A stretch of 64,000 bases of DNA, from NCBI GenBank assembly GCA_037178855.1, contig JASJZC010000007.1:5022001-5086000 (forward strand), written 5' to 3'. The stretch comes from Oscheius sp. JU75 (lineage: Eukaryota > Nematoda > Chromadorea > Rhabditida > Rhabditidae). Positions 38,801 to 50,864 of the stretch are shown in pieces; within the stretch, counting starts at the first letter, position 1, and each line of letters begins with the position of its first letter. A program made the translations under genes and the position numbers. The notes beneath the pieces were generated by a model, which ran no database searches, had not been told where the DNA came from, and saw only the letters and a program-made list of their open reading frames with translations.

Positions 38801-41184
38801 ATAACTGCGAGTTCCACAACTAGTCGAGCGTTTGATACAGGTGAGCCGACAGGTAAAGCTGTTCTGAATGAGTCATATTGTCTTAATTGAAGCTCCTTGT
38901 GCGCGATGTGCCAATATGCAGCCGGTAGCAGTCTCAGAAACAGGGTTTTACAATGGAATGCTCATTTTGAATCACTTTACGAACACGAGTAGCTGCCGAT
39001 CGTTGGAAATTTCCTGTACACCAAATGAGGTAATCGAGGAGTTTCCCTTTTGCACGTTAATCAGGGCGACATGGCCGCGATTATGTTTTCAAATGGAGCA
39101 TTTGGTAATTTGGGATCTGGTACGCAAGTATTGTATCTGGGATGTAATTCTAATACTCAATGGACATACCAAGGATTGGTTGTTACAGCGGCATCTTGTT
39201 ATGCACAGCGTAAGCAGATTTGCTTTATAAAAAAAATGCTATAGGTATAATAACTTCAACTACACTGGCCTCTACTTCTCCTCGTGGAACTGGCACTCTG
39301 CTCTCAACGACATCTACTCCCAGTACTTCATCCACTCCCACAACACCGACCACTACTACAACACTCAATCCGTCTTTAGGTGCATGCTTTCATGTCTCCC
39401 ATGATTCACCTTTTGTTTCAGCCGCATGCCAACAATGTGGAAAGCTGCAGATAACACAGCAACCTGATCGAGGATATGAAAATTCTATGCTTTCCATGAC
39501 TATTAGCACTAGCAACAACTGCGGATTTTTACAGTTTTCTTGTGAAGGCACAACTGTGGGTTTCGTTTTGTTGCAGTACCATTTTTGTTTTAGACAACTA
39601 GTGATGTCCATGTAATTATGGGAGGGACAATACTTCGCACGGGAGTCGGCGAGGTCAACATGAATTTGACCTGCAATGAAATGGCTGTATGGGCTGATTC
39701 TAACGGAATTGTGGTCTTGGACGCATCTTGCGTACAGTTGGCGCAAACAACCACATTAACAACAACGACACCAACGACCACTACGACTGCAACAACCACG
39801 ACGACCGCTACCACCACAATAACCACAACCACCACTGCGACTACTGTCGCCGATTCACGTACGTCTTACTTCAAACCAGAGAAAATCAATTTCAGCAATA
39901 TGCTCACGATGTCAATACTTGGAAGCAGTGGCTCCAAGTAGCCTGAGCACAAATCAGGATATTGGAATGTTGGTTCTGGACCATTTCTTTGAGACTGGGT
40001 CAAATTGCCGAGTTGTGATTATCCGCTGTAAAGGGGAGTCGGTAGGAGATTTACTTTTCGTAAGATATTTTCATTTCAGGCCTATGATAACATGACTATT
40101 GTATTTAACGGAAATGCGGCTCTTCCAACAGCGTCCTCCCAGGCGTCAACTTCGTTGACCTGCTCCAGTTCAGGAACATGGCTGCGTCTAAGCCAGCAAA
40201 TCAACAACGTTTCTTGTATTTCAACCAGTACGTTTTACAAGATTGTTTTAACTGATTCAGATCCTGCACCTGGAGTAACGTTCCCTCCCACATCTCCTGC
40301 TCCTGTAACATCGCCACAAACCGTTTCACCTGATCCAAATCTGCGTAAGACGCTTAGTTTTCTTCACAGTTTGTTCAGCTGCTTGTGAACGATGCAATGA
40401 GAGTCCCCTTTCTAAACCACCCTCTGGATATAAAAGCGGATTTATGACAATTGATTCGTTGACGCCTTCCGGTCAATGTATGATTGTTGATATCTACTGC
40501 AAGGCACCAAAAGTAAGCTGTTTTGAAACGTCTGACAGGAAGATTTATGGATGTTTCAATTTTCCCGTTCAGGATGGAGAGACAGTTTCATTGATTAGTC
40601 CGAATGGTGTCCTTAATAGTGCAGTGAATCGAACAAATGTGACCATAAGATGCAACAATGGAGCACAGTGGGAGACCACGGGAGGCACGGTTATCGACAC
40701 GCTCAGTTGCGGTTACATGCTTGGTAAGGATGAAAGTATTGTTTTATTGTATACTTACCATAGCTGCTACTTCCACGATGACGCCTTCAACTCCCGCCCT
40801 TGAACAACCTGCGACTACTACGACGAGGGTAAGATTTGGCTTTACCGAAAAACGACTGCTTCAGGCTGTTACCGGTGACTGCTCTCAAGTAATTTGGCAA
40901 GAATGGAAAGAATGGGGAGGTTGCGTTTTATTTGAACCTGGAAGAGACTGTGGTTCATGTGCAACCCAGACTAGATTCCGAGCTTGTAACCTTGTAGTAA
41001 ATTGCACAACATGCGTGGGGTGAGTCATTTTGAAATATGTCAGTAATGGTTCAGATCCGCTTATGAAAAGAAGCCTTGCTACGAAGATGTTTGTTTCTGG
41101 CCCCGATCACCTTGTTGCGATAACTTCGAAGCAAAGTCAAGAAATGGAAAAATACAGTGTGTTGCTGTGAAAACTACGGCGTAA
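32856..41184 (+). CDS. Mucin-like secreted protein: TSP1-like, Ser/Thr-rich spacers and six C6 domains
   Basis: Signal peptide (LKYGIFWLLFCLTSSDTA) and an N-terminal thrombospondin-1-like segment (VGEWGEWGAWSLCPE, RRSRLCEARPAGC). About 350 residues of Ser/Thr-rich sequence follow to 34302, then repeated units with CxxC starts that match the nematode C6 domain: CDGC (36370), CYNC (37015), CARC (38895), CQQC (39428), CSRC (about 39900) and CERC (40384). Each has a GC or CR...C pair mid-way and a final W...C. Thr-rich linkers, likely O-glycosylated, separate them; the longest is 37380-38860. The C-terminus is another TSP1-like module (WQEWKEWGGCVLFEPGRDC, CFWPRSPCCDNF), stop TAA 41182-41184. More than 30 small exons with introns of 35-50 nt; one intron (34303-36366) is swollen by a transposon. 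Role: probably cuticle, mucus or extracellular-matrix glycoprotein (inference). Confidence 0.82.
34330..34460 (+). repeat. Merlin left terminal inverted repeat
   Basis: Matches the reverse complement of 36220-36350 over about 130 bp with scattered differences. Shared blocks include GTTCGGCAGGC, GCGCGCATTTTCGAATTCGG, CGTTATTTTT and CTCTCGT. The left end carries three extra bases (ATA) after GGTA. Confidence 0.85.
36220..36350 (-). repeat. Merlin right terminal inverted repeat
   Basis: Inverted copy of the left repeat, ending ...GCCTGCCGAACTACC at 36350. It abuts the 8-bp target duplication and, 8 nt later, the host gene's TTTCAG acceptor. Confidence 0.85.
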
Positions 41185-41965
41185 CTGTATTTATGGACTT
41201 CAATGAACTGTTGTGAATGTACATATGAACATCGTTTCCCTGGCGGCTATGTGTATAACTCTGACAAAGAGGAGAAATAGGAAAACACTTGACTACTATA
41301 ATGCTGGTCATTATAGGAGCTAATGAGACACCGGCTGTTCGAAGCAGCTAACGACCTTTAAATTGAGTTTATATGGGAGAAATGTGGGAAACACATTCTC
41401 AAAGCATGAGATTGTTCCAAAACTTTTCTTAATTGTGTATACAAAGTGTTATGTCCACAGTATAATGTCTAGATTTGTATTGACTCCCATGACAAGAATG
41501 GATAGGAATCGAAGGATGGGAGCAATCGTGAGCTCTTTTGAACGTGGCTAATTGACAGTCAAGTGAGAGTTAAGAGTCATCGCGGTGAGAAAGAGACGCC
41601 CCGGACGAAAACATTTCCCTCATCTTTCGCACAGTTTCCTCTTTAATTACCACGTTTAGACTGAAAATTTTAGTGTGAAAGAGAGATACGGTCGCAAGTG
41701 CTGTAGAATAGCAAGGCGGATGTCAGTGAAGCGACTCAAAGGCTGCTGATTGGCAACTTGAGTCAGTCAAGCACCCCTCAGAAGCCCTAGAAGACAGCGA
41801 ACAGGGTCATGTCAATCCTCTTCAGTTTTGCTCTTCTATTATTTCTTATTTCCAGTCCGAACCCAACGAATAGTTTTTTGGCCAAACAGCATAGATTCAA
41901 ACAAGATACCGAGCATATAAATCGAGCCCTTGAAAGTTTTCACTGTTTTTCAAACACTTTGCACT
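41185..41965. other. Intergenic region
   Basis: About 780 bases between the mucin-like gene and the next small gene. An open frame starting ATG 41809 has a signal-like leader, but it lies upstream of the TATA box of the better supported gene model and is not called. Confidence 0.4.
41916..41922 (+). promoter_or_regulatory. TATA box
   Basis: TATAAAT 44 nt upstream of the ATG at 41966, the expected spacing for a short 5' UTR. Confidence 0.5.
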
Positions 41966-42329
41966 ATGCCAAGAGGAGTTCTTTTCGTCCTCCTAGCAGC
42001 ACTGATGCAATCATCTACCGTATTCGTGGAGATGGCTCGTTGCTCGCTCCAATCCTAATCCAATTGAGACAATAGAAGCCAAATCTGTCTGTTTGCCGCC
42101 CAATCTAGCATCCTTAGGCGGTACCCGAACCGACACTGACACTCTGATTGAACCTACCAACCGGCTGGCGTCTACTTTCCTTCCTCCTCTGCTGAAGGAC
42201 CTACACGGTAAGTTTTGCTTATCAAGTAGGCTAAAATATGGTAATCCTCTCGGGACTAGCGCTTCAGACTTTTCAACCACAAATCAGATATCGAGTCAAG
42301 ATATTTTAGAAACTCTGATTCCTTCTTAA
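41966..42329 (+). CDS. Small secreted protein, unknown
   Basis: Exons 41966-42038, 42076-42207 and 42268-42329 join in frame to 88 residues. A strong signal peptide (MPRGVLFVLLAALMQSSTVF) is followed by a short polar chain with a single Cys (KSVCLPPNLASLGGTRTD, PTNRLASTFLPPLLKDLH) and an acidic C-terminus (SSQDILETLIPS). The second intron is 60 nt, a multiple of three and stop-free, so an unspliced form would stay in frame with 20 extra residues. No dibasic sites, so not an obvious neuropeptide precursor. Support rests on the TATA box, the splice phases and the signal peptide. Confidence 0.55.
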
Positions 42330-42861
42330 ATAAGCTTCCCATGATTTCGAACTGTTTGACAGCATGTGTTCATACATCCAATATTTAAATAGAGTCAAAT
42401 GTGTTTAGAGCATAGCAAAATCAGCTAATACTTTGCCTCAGATTAAGTGAATACGTCTTTTTGATTATGAGTAAGAGATGCTGGGAGAGATCGCTACTAG
42501 AATGTAACTTTACTCTTTAGTAGAACAATTAATAGAATCTTACAACTTAGAGTAATGTGTCTTGTCTTAGTAACCTTATTAGCTGGTACAAAAATATGTT
42601 TGTCAATGATGCGCTAAGGACTACCATCTGTCTTCTTGAGTGCTTCACACAATGGTGGCCAATTACCGTAGCCTCTTCTCCTCCCGCCTCTCAAGAAGCC
42701 AATTCGGAGCAACGATGCGTGCAATTGAAAGCTAAACCAATTGAGATTGTTATATGACTGATAGAAAGGCGTTAACAGATTTCAAAGTTTGTAATGTATA
42801 TTAGCTGAAAAACCAAGCGCTATGGCTGGAGGATACTAAGGAAGATACAGGTGTCTTTCAG
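42330..42861. other. Intergenic region upstream of homeobox gene
   Basis: About 530 bases, presumably the homeobox gene promoter. No motif recognised with confidence. Confidence 0.4.
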
Positions 42862-44462
42862 ATGTCTTCGTCTGCAAGTCCATCCGCTCCTTCGGTGGAT
42901 TCCGAGCCGGTAGAGGTGAAGAAGCCAGCAGCTTTACCGAAAAATTCAATCTTCTCTGTTAATAACATTTTATCACCCTTTGATCATCTGGGTGAGTCTA
43001 AGCAGTGTTTCTTTTGAAAAACAATGAGAAACAAATAACTTATAACATTGTGGTTTGAGTGCTTTCGAGACTTAAAAATATGAGCGGCTGATTCTGCCTG
43101 AGAAAGATGAGGTTGTGCCCGGATTACGGTAGGGGTGCTATTTCGACGAGCCACTTAGAAGCGCAATCTAGGTGAGAAGTGCTTTGTGAGCGGCTTTTCA
43201 TGGGAGCGCTCGTCGCTTGAAGGAGCTGCTCGAAGGCAGTCCGAGCCTTCTACACACAACTCAAAGCCGTCTTGAGCACACCTCACCAGCTCTCACCTAG
43301 TACCCTCAGATGCCCCTCCAACATGAGCGCCCACTCTTAACGCTTCTTTGCTATCATGCTTCTTGTCATGGCGCATCCCAGTGATTCTGACCAATTCTTC
43401 AAGGGTCAGTAGATTCCCAGAACCAAAAAAAGGAGCTCATGTTGTGAGGAACACCAATACATTTTAACTTCTCTGCGCTTACGGTCATATTACAGCTAAA
43501 GTACAACAGGAGCTGCTGAAAATGACCTCTTCTCCTCTGGGCGACCCATCTCTATCATTTAGCTACCGTCCCAGTGGGACACTGCCAGCTTCCTACTTTG
43601 GAGCCAACCCATTTCCTGGTTATCAGAGCGATTTTACCAGGTGTGATGAAATTCGCGGTTATACAAATCGAATTCAGTTACGTTACCAATGCCTCGTCGT
43701 GGTACAACGGAACAGATCCCAGATTCACTGCCTGTAGGTCACCATACTCTTCAAAACGCCGCATTTGTATTCAGTGCTTCCGTGTGGAATTGACCCTTCT
43801 CGAGCAGCCGTACACGGCATTCAACTACCAATGTCTCAACGACGAAAAAGAAGAGTTTTGTTCAGTCAGGCGCAGGCAAGTCTTATAAGTCTGAAAAGAA
43901 GTAAAGTTTCAGGTATACGAACTGGAGCGTAGATTCAAACAAGCAAAATACCTAACTGCGCCTGAGCGAGAGCAGTTAGCTAATGCGATTCATCTTACTC
44001 CTACCCAGGTATAGAATTTATGGACACAAATAACTTTTTCAGGTTAAAATATGGTTTCAAAACCACCGTTACAAGTGCAAAAGACAAGAAAAAGAGAAAG
44101 CAATGACTGGAGGCAGTTTGAGCAATAGAGAAGACAGTATCACGCCGCAATCAAATGTAGACGATGACGGGCATGTTATCAATATTTTCAGTGCTCAACT
44201 TACACTTTAGAATTGCCACTCCTGATCCGAAACCGAAAGATGAGCCTACTTCCTCAGAGACAGAAGCATCTGCTTCAGATACAACTGAAACCAAACCGAT
44301 CATGTTTGGAAATGTGTTCTGTTTTTTCGACATTAGATAACCGCTTTTCAGATGCCACCAGGAATGTACCCTTCACAAGCATTCGCGTTTCCCTTTGGCT
44401 CTCAACAGTACTCCGCTGCTCAAACCGCTTATTATAACCACATGAGAGGTGTTGGATGGTAG
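42862..44462 (+). CDS. NK-2-class homeobox transcription factor (NKX2-1/ceh-24-like)
   Basis: Sequence-specific nuclear regulator. Exons 42862-42991, 43496-43640, 43678-43733, 43775-43875, 43913-44008, 44043 onward, ending TAG 44460-44462. The N-terminal [16 protein letters not shown] is a TN (Groucho-binding) motif. The homeodomain reads [36 protein letters not shown] and [19 protein letters not shown], with the NK-2 hallmark Tyr in helix 3 (NHRYK). The SQAQ and AKYLTAPE forms favour the NK2.1 group (ceh-24/scarecrow) over ceh-22. The intron inside the homeodomain (43876-43912) has a GC donor (CAG|GCAAGT). The join after [11 protein letters not shown] is uncertain; a GT at about 44137 with acceptor at 44191 keeps the frame. 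The first intron (504 nt) holds an inverted repeat. Confidence 0.9.
43168..43300. repeat. Imperfect inverted repeat in homeobox intron 1
   Basis: CTAGGTGAGA at 43168-43177 faces its exact complement TCTCACCTAG at 43291-43300. Inside, a second partial pairing involves TGAGCGGCTTT and AAAGCCGTCTTGAGCA. Predicted as a foldback of about 130 nt with a loose interior; it could be a small foldback element, an intronic RNA structure or chance. Confidence 0.4.
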
Positions 44463-45492
44463 CATCATCTTTTCGAATTTTCCATTGTTAGTCAATTGTC
44501 TGTTCTTGCCAACACTATTATGCATAGCAGAATATGTTCTTCCAGTAATATTGCGTTTAAATCCTTCGCTTTGACTAGTGATGCGGGTAGCTTTTGTTAA
44601 TAAAATTTTGTAATGTTCGCATCGTTTCTTAGAAAGCACCAATTATATATTCCTGTTTAGTAACTTCTGGATAGCCATAACAGGTAGATTTTTTTTGGGT
44701 ATAAGTATTCGTTTGATCAACCATACAAACTTTAATGGATACAGAGATTATGTTACCCTCAAAGACACTTGTAATATTACAGACTTTCTTGTGCCGGCAA
44801 TGATTTTGTTATTCGTTATTCCAGCCGGAAGATTTCGCATGCCATCTACTACGGTTTTCCGACAGCCAGTGCTATTTAACAAGACTTGTATCACTACCTT
44901 GGTGACTAGAGTACCTGCGGCTTCTCCAACTTTGCGAAATCAGACATTTATCGTGCTTCCCTCCCTTGACATAAATGGAAGAGATCTTTAAGACATTTCA
45001 CGCAATCCTGATAATCATAGAAAATCCTACTTGTAGCTCTTTGATTGCAGGATGTCTGATTTCGCAAAGTTCCAGACGGAATACATCATCAAAGTTGAAA
45101 ACTTCAGGATTCTCATATGGGTTTTCGCCCGAAACGACCACAAAATATTGATTACGTTCCTACTTTAAAACATTAGTTTGTGTAGACCTTGAAAAAATTC
45201 CAATTTATGAAAATTTTTCTCTATTTAGTCAAGGAAGAACTATGGCTGCAATGTGCAGTAAGCGCGCTAGCCCTGCATTAAAGGACGTGACCCATCTAAG
45301 CTCATTCCCTGCAGCTATCGCAAAAAGTTATTTTGAAGAGAAATAACAGAAAAAAGAAGCAGTTTTTTCAAAATAATTCTTCCATCCAATAGCAATCATC
45401 TTCTAGGACCCAAAAGTACTGAGATCTCCTCCGTTGTCTAATTCTTACTCGCATTTCCGTTATGATATTTTTTTTCGTTCAGACTGTGTTAG
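44463..45492. other. Intergenic region
   Basis: About 1 kb, AT-rich. A 98-codon open frame (44695-44991) exists but has no domain, signal peptide or splice context, so it is not called. The sel-10 promoter probably lies here. Confidence 0.4.
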
Positions 45493-47946
45493 ATGGACTA
45501 TAATGTCCAGGATACGTTTCAAATGGATTTCCTTGAATTTCCATCTGAGCAAGCATCAACGATGAACGGCCTTACAGACTTCACGTTTACCAGTGAGGAG
45601 AAGCCGGTAAAAAGGATCCGTATTCCATATTTACTCTTGTCTTTTTACAGGGATGTTCGAAGCGAAAATCATCAATGGAAGACGAACAACTTTCTCCTGG
45701 CAAGCGACCAAAAGACACGGGTGAAGAGCAGACGGTAAATGATTTTGGTATTCTCATTAAGCAACTTTTCCAGCAAGGTTTGAGCAGTTCTGTCAATATG
45801 GACGCTCCAACCTACTGCCTTCCAGAAGACTACCCCATCCATGAAGAATTTTTCGATAATCAAGATGATCCGCTGGCCAAACCGTGGGTGAAACAGTTCC
45901 ACGTGAGTTTCGAGGAAACTGTTGTAATAATCTTTTCAGACCATGGATCCTAACGAGCAAAGTTCTGCTCTATACTGTCTCATAAGGACCTTGACGCTTC
46001 ATCAGGCTAGAATGATTCGTCGTACAGTAGAGCCGTTCTTTCAGCGTGATTTTCTTGCCGAAACACCCACTGAGGTAAACTTTTAGACTGTTTGTTTTCA
46101 TTAGTAATTCCTTACAGGTTGGTATGCAAATTCTCTCGTATCTTCGACCACGTGACTTGATTAGTGCCGCCGGTGTTTCGAAACATTGGAGAGGTTTGTG
46201 TGAAGATACCCGGATGTGGCACAACCTTTGCGGCCAAATTCAACTCCCATCCACAATGGAGAGCTCAGAAGAACCTAGTCTTCGTTTTGGTGGCGGATGG
46301 AAGGAGAAGCCGTGGATGCATCGGAGTTTTTTCGTGAATATACCCGACCCGTATGAACAAATGCAAATTTCCGCTGAGAGAGCTACTATTAATGGGCCGT
46401 AGGTTATTTTATTTTCATTTTTAGATTAAAGTTCCAGGATTTACCAACGCTGTCCATATAAAGCTCGCTACATGCGCTCTCGTCGAATTGTGAGCAATTG
46501 GAGAAAGCGCAAGATTGGTGCTGTTTGCGTTCTCAAAGGGCACGAAGAGTACGTCATCACGTGCCTTCAGGTAAAAGTGCATGAGATTTTCCACGGAGAA
46601 AAGTTCAGGTTCATGGAGATACGATCGTGACCGGATCTGACGACACTAGTCTGAGAGTCTGGAGCATTTCTGAAGGAGTTTGTAAACTTGTGCTGCAGGG
46701 ACATAGCGGAGGCGTATGGACCGCTCAAATTGACCAAACCGGAGATTACATAGTCAGTGGGTCGACGGATCGCACTGTTAAGGTTTGTCTACTTTGTAGC
46801 TTACACGTTCTTGCTTTTTCAGGTTTGGTCTTTAAAAACTGGCAATATTCTCTATACTCTCACTGGACACACCAGTACCGTTCGCTGCTTAGCGGTCTGC
46901 GGCAACATGTACGTTAACATGCCATTTAAAACATTGCTTGCTTTTTTAGAATCATTTCGGGATCCAGAGACGCTACTCTTCGAGCTTGGAGACTACATGC
47001 CGGAACTTTGCTGAACCAGTTTATCGGCCATCTAGCAGCCGTACGCTGTGTTCAATTTGATGGAGATCGAGTGGTATCTGGAGCTTACGATTTTGCAGTC
47101 AGGGTAACTGAATGTGCAACCAACAATTAAGAATACTTCTCAGGTCTGGAATGTCCACACTGGCAGCTGTACCTTTACGATGAACGGTCATACGAACAGA
47201 GTCTACTCACTGCTGGTATTGATGTTCAAGATATGCCGCATTTCATTTCTTTAGATGGATGCACCACGCAACATTGTGGTTTCGGGTAGCTTGGATACTA
47301 CAATAAGAGTCTGGGACATTTCGCCGGGTCGTGGAGAATGCATATGTGTCCTCATTGGACACTCCAGCCTCACGTCAGGCATGCAAATCCTCGGAAACAT
47401 GCTCATCTCTTGCAATGCCGATAGCAGTATCCGGGTTCGTTACAGTTGGTTAGACTTTTTCCTTAGAAACAATTAGCGTCTATCGCTTTTCGGCGGTGAA
47501 CAAAGAGTCGCATGTGACTGCTTCACATACATACTAACATTGAGATAATCTGCTGCTGCAATTGACATTATGGAGTAAAGAAAATGCATTTCAGGTTTGG
47601 AATATAAGGGACGGAACTTGTGCTCATCGTCTTCATGGACCCAACGGCCATACATCTGCCATAACATCACTACAAGTTGTTCGCGATGGACTGATTGTCA
47701 CGAGCAGTGACGACGGAAGTGTCAAACTCTGGGATACTCACAGAGGTAGAATTACTCAACTTTTACAATAGTTGATTCAAAGGTGTCTTTGTACGCGACA
47801 TTCTCCGTCTCGGTTCGAGTGGAAGTGGTGGATGCGTCTGGCGTCTCAAAGCCACAGACAATCTATTGGTTTGTGCTGTTGGGTCGAGAAACGGTACGGA
47901 AGAGACGAAGCTGGTTCTTCTCGACTTTGATTCATCATTCCCCTAG
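45493..47946 (+). CDS. sel-10: SEL-10/FBXW7 F-box and WD-repeat protein
   Basis: Substrate-recognition subunit of an SCF ubiquitin ligase that targets phosphorylated Notch intracellular domain, cyclin E and others. Order: acidic/Ser-rich N-terminus with a basic KRKSS and SPGKRPK (likely nuclear signals), dimerisation region ([20 protein letters not shown]), F-box ([20 protein letters not shown]), linker ([18 protein letters not shown]), then eight WD blades beginning [20 protein letters not shown] and ending in the odd last blade [15 protein letters not shown], followed by [20 protein letters not shown]. The blade Arg residues that read the phosphodegron in FBXW7 fall in RVWS, LRAWR and RVWN type repeats. 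Stop TAG 47944-47946; AATAAA at 48217. Introns 40-60 nt except one near 157 nt. Confidence 0.95.
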
Positions 47947-49842
47947 CACCCGCGAACTTTCAAAACTGCGATATTTTTTTCATAAGTATTTCTCGTCTCA
48001 TTACGGGCACCAACCGAGTGCCGATTCATAAGTATATCTTTCTGATTTCTTAGCTAGTCCTGTGTGCTCTGCTTTAGTCTCTACTTCTCACACATTCAAA
48101 CTCGTCAGAGGCATTTCCCGTTATCTAACGCGGGTTTTTACCCTTTTTCTTTTCCATTGAAGCGCCGGTTTGGGCAAGAGGTCTTTCCTCTTCACATAGA
48201 TTTCTGGTTTGTAAACAATAAACGAGCTTTTTTTTTGATCTGATGGCAATTGGGAGATCAGGCACATAAAAACTGATAGATCGGTTTACAGAAGGTTGCA
48301 TACAGCATCGGATTGATGAATACGCTGAAGCAAAATTGAAAAGCTTGGATCGTTTGACTAATCAGAATGTTACAAACTACAGTTTATGAGGACACGACTA
48401 AAAGATAGGGCAGTAATTGGTAAACACCAGGACTTTCTTCTTGGCTAGGTATCTCAAACATCGACGTTACCAGCAAGGAAGTCTACAGTATACTTGTTAC
48501 ATACTCACATAAAGTGACGCAACAGCATTCATTCGCTATCTGTCAAACATTTGGTCATAACAATGTTTATAGTTTTATATAAAGTTTGCTGGTACGGATT
48601 ACAAATACAACGGATCTCATCTTATCTGAGCAAAAGTCTAAAAATAGTCGCTGCCCTTTGAAGGTCTCGTCTGTTTGCCGATCTGGCATTTTCTAAAAAC
48701 TTCATAGATCTTCGTGCGGCCAGCCAGATCAAATAACCGAAAAAGATTGCTGGATGCAACCTTTGAAAATCACAAGACTGTGATCTGTGCAGCACGGACT
48801 CGTTAAAGACTATTGCCGCCCTCTCCCTGTATGAAACGAAAGATAATTACCCTTGGGAACAGAGGGAATACACCTTGAAATGCGGCCCATAACAAGACGT
48901 TCGAGATGAGACACCAATCAGAAGACTTATAGCTCGGTTTTTTCTCTCCGCTTCAGGTGACTTCTTGTTGAATGATCACTGAGATTCACCAGTTTCTCAA
49001 GGTACTCAATCGTCTTGGCTTCCCAATCAGGTAAACGCATTGTTTTGCTTGGGTATCAAACAACTATTGTTGCGTGGATCATAGTGTTTCTATTGACCCG
49101 CTCGTTATTGCGATAATCCGAGATCTTCTGTGGCGAAAACCGTTTTTTGCTTCCAAGTTGGTCTTACTGTTCTTTTCACTGTTTGCATAACTTTAGAAAA
49201 GCGCTCTCGGACGACTATTACGTTGCCGAACGCGGCTATCCCAACTTTTAAATGTCGCACTCTGTTTGCCATGTAGTGTGAACGCTACTACAAGTTGGAT
49301 GACTGTTTGCTTGTCTGACCACAGTCCATGGGCGTTCTCAAGACGGCACAGTTTGCTCCTGGATTGGCTCTTTGTGATCGGCAGGCCTACCTGCAAAACC
49401 CTTCCACTACAGCCTTTGTTGCTATTGATTAAATGATCTTTCAGATTCGCCATGCCTTCTTCGAGAGTTCAAAGCGTCCTCACCATTGGCGTGAATACCG
49501 ACTATCATCCAGACATGAAGAGCAATCATCTCTCCAAAGCCTACAAAGTACGCTTTAACTTCGACCCAAAAATGAATCTTGGGTTCTAAGATTTTGGGGA
49601 TAAATGTGTTTACTGGCTTCTCCGGAATTGCGCTCCCGCATAGAGCCTATTATATCCCGCTCCAACGGGCCCTAAAATCTTTCTCTAAACTCATGGCTCA
49701 CAACGCCATCTCTCCTACATTTATTGTTTTCAAACGAAAATCACATAGTCCATCGATTATTAATGCTGGCCACATAATAAAAGGGCGGACGCGCCTTCAA
49801 TTTTGAGGTCTGCGAATCGTCGAGCGCTGTCAACCAGACCTA
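47947..49842. other. Intergenic region upstream of aquaporin
   Basis: About 1.9 kb. The first 280 bases are the sel-10 3' UTR. A 45-codon open frame at 49454-49589 follows a TTTCAG but has no recognisable domain. ATAATAAAAG near 49774 could serve as a weak TATA element for the aquaporin gene. Confidence 0.4.
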
Positions 49843-50864
49843 ATGGCATCTTCTAAAATTGTTACAAATAATACAATATTTGGTGTCAGCGGCATCAAAG
49901 GCTCCTGGAACTCACAAGCTACTGTTTTGCAGAAGCAGGAGATTATGGACAGCCTGCCCCAGGAGCACAGTCTCGTCAACCGTTGCCTCGCTGAGTTTGT
50001 GGCTACTACCCTCTTTGTTTTCCTTGGTAAGAGTACTGTGAATATAGTACAAGCGCCTTGTAGGAGTCGGGCAAGCACTTTCATTTACTGGAGGTGACAG
50101 TGTTCTTCACGCGGCATTCGCTCACGGCTTGGCTATTTTCCTCCTCGTGGCCGCTTTTGGGCGTATAAGGTGGGAAGAGGAAAAAGCACATAATTTCCAA
50201 GCGTTTAGTGGTGGTCACATAAACCCAGCAGTTACTCTCGGAGTGACTCTCGTCCGGAGAATCAGCCCTATCACTGCCGTATGCTACATCCTTTCGCAAC
50301 TTGCCGGAAGCTTTGTAGGAGCACTGATGACGCGCGCTATCGCATCCACCTCTACTCCTGGAAACATTGGTGCTACCCTTGTTGCGGCTCCTTTTCACTG
50401 GTACAATGTGAGTTCCAGGTATAATACCGATCTAATGAAAATTTTAGGCTGTATTTGCTGAAACCGTTACTACAATGATTTTGGTGCTCGTTGTTCTCCT
50501 CACTGCCATTGATCCTGAAAAACATGTGCTAGCTGCTCTGGCCATTGGAATGACTGTCTGTGCCGATATTCTGACAATGTACTATCGATTCACTAACGTT
50601 CGGTCAATATTCTCGTTTCAGTAGTTCTATTTCCGGCGCTGCTATGAATCCTGCCCGTTCGTTTGGACCGAACATTGTAGGCTCCCTGTTTGTGGACAAC
50701 GCCCTCCTGCCTGACAACTACTGGGGATTCCACTTTGTTTACTACCTAGGTCCATTTTTGGGTGCTCTTATTGCGGCCGCCATCTATCGGTAAGAATGTG
50801 TACAGTACCATAACAACACCGCTTCAGAGTGTTCTTCGCGAGCGACGAGCGAATCATGGCCTGA
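49843..50864 (+). CDS. Aquaporin (MIP family)
   Basis: Six-helix water channel. Start at 49843 ([17 protein letters not shown]); the cytosolic N-terminus runs to [20 protein letters not shown] (TM1). Both pore loops are intact: [18 protein letters not shown] and [18 protein letters not shown]. Other helices include [37 protein letters not shown] and [20 protein letters not shown]. The NPARSFGP context with no Asp after NPAR (Asp is usual in aquaglyceroporins, NPARD) favours an orthodox water channel. Six exons with introns near 36-55 nt; stop TGA 50862-50864 after [10 protein letters not shown]. About 250 residues, normal for the family. Confidence 0.93.

Noticed and set aside
41809-42075. 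Frame starting with a signal-like leader (MSILFSFALLLFLISS)
   Set aside because: It overlaps the better model at 41966, starts upstream of that gene's TATA box and has no supporting splice sites.
44695-44991. 98-codon plus-strand frame downstream of the homeobox gene
   Set aside because: No recognisable motif and no splice or promoter context.
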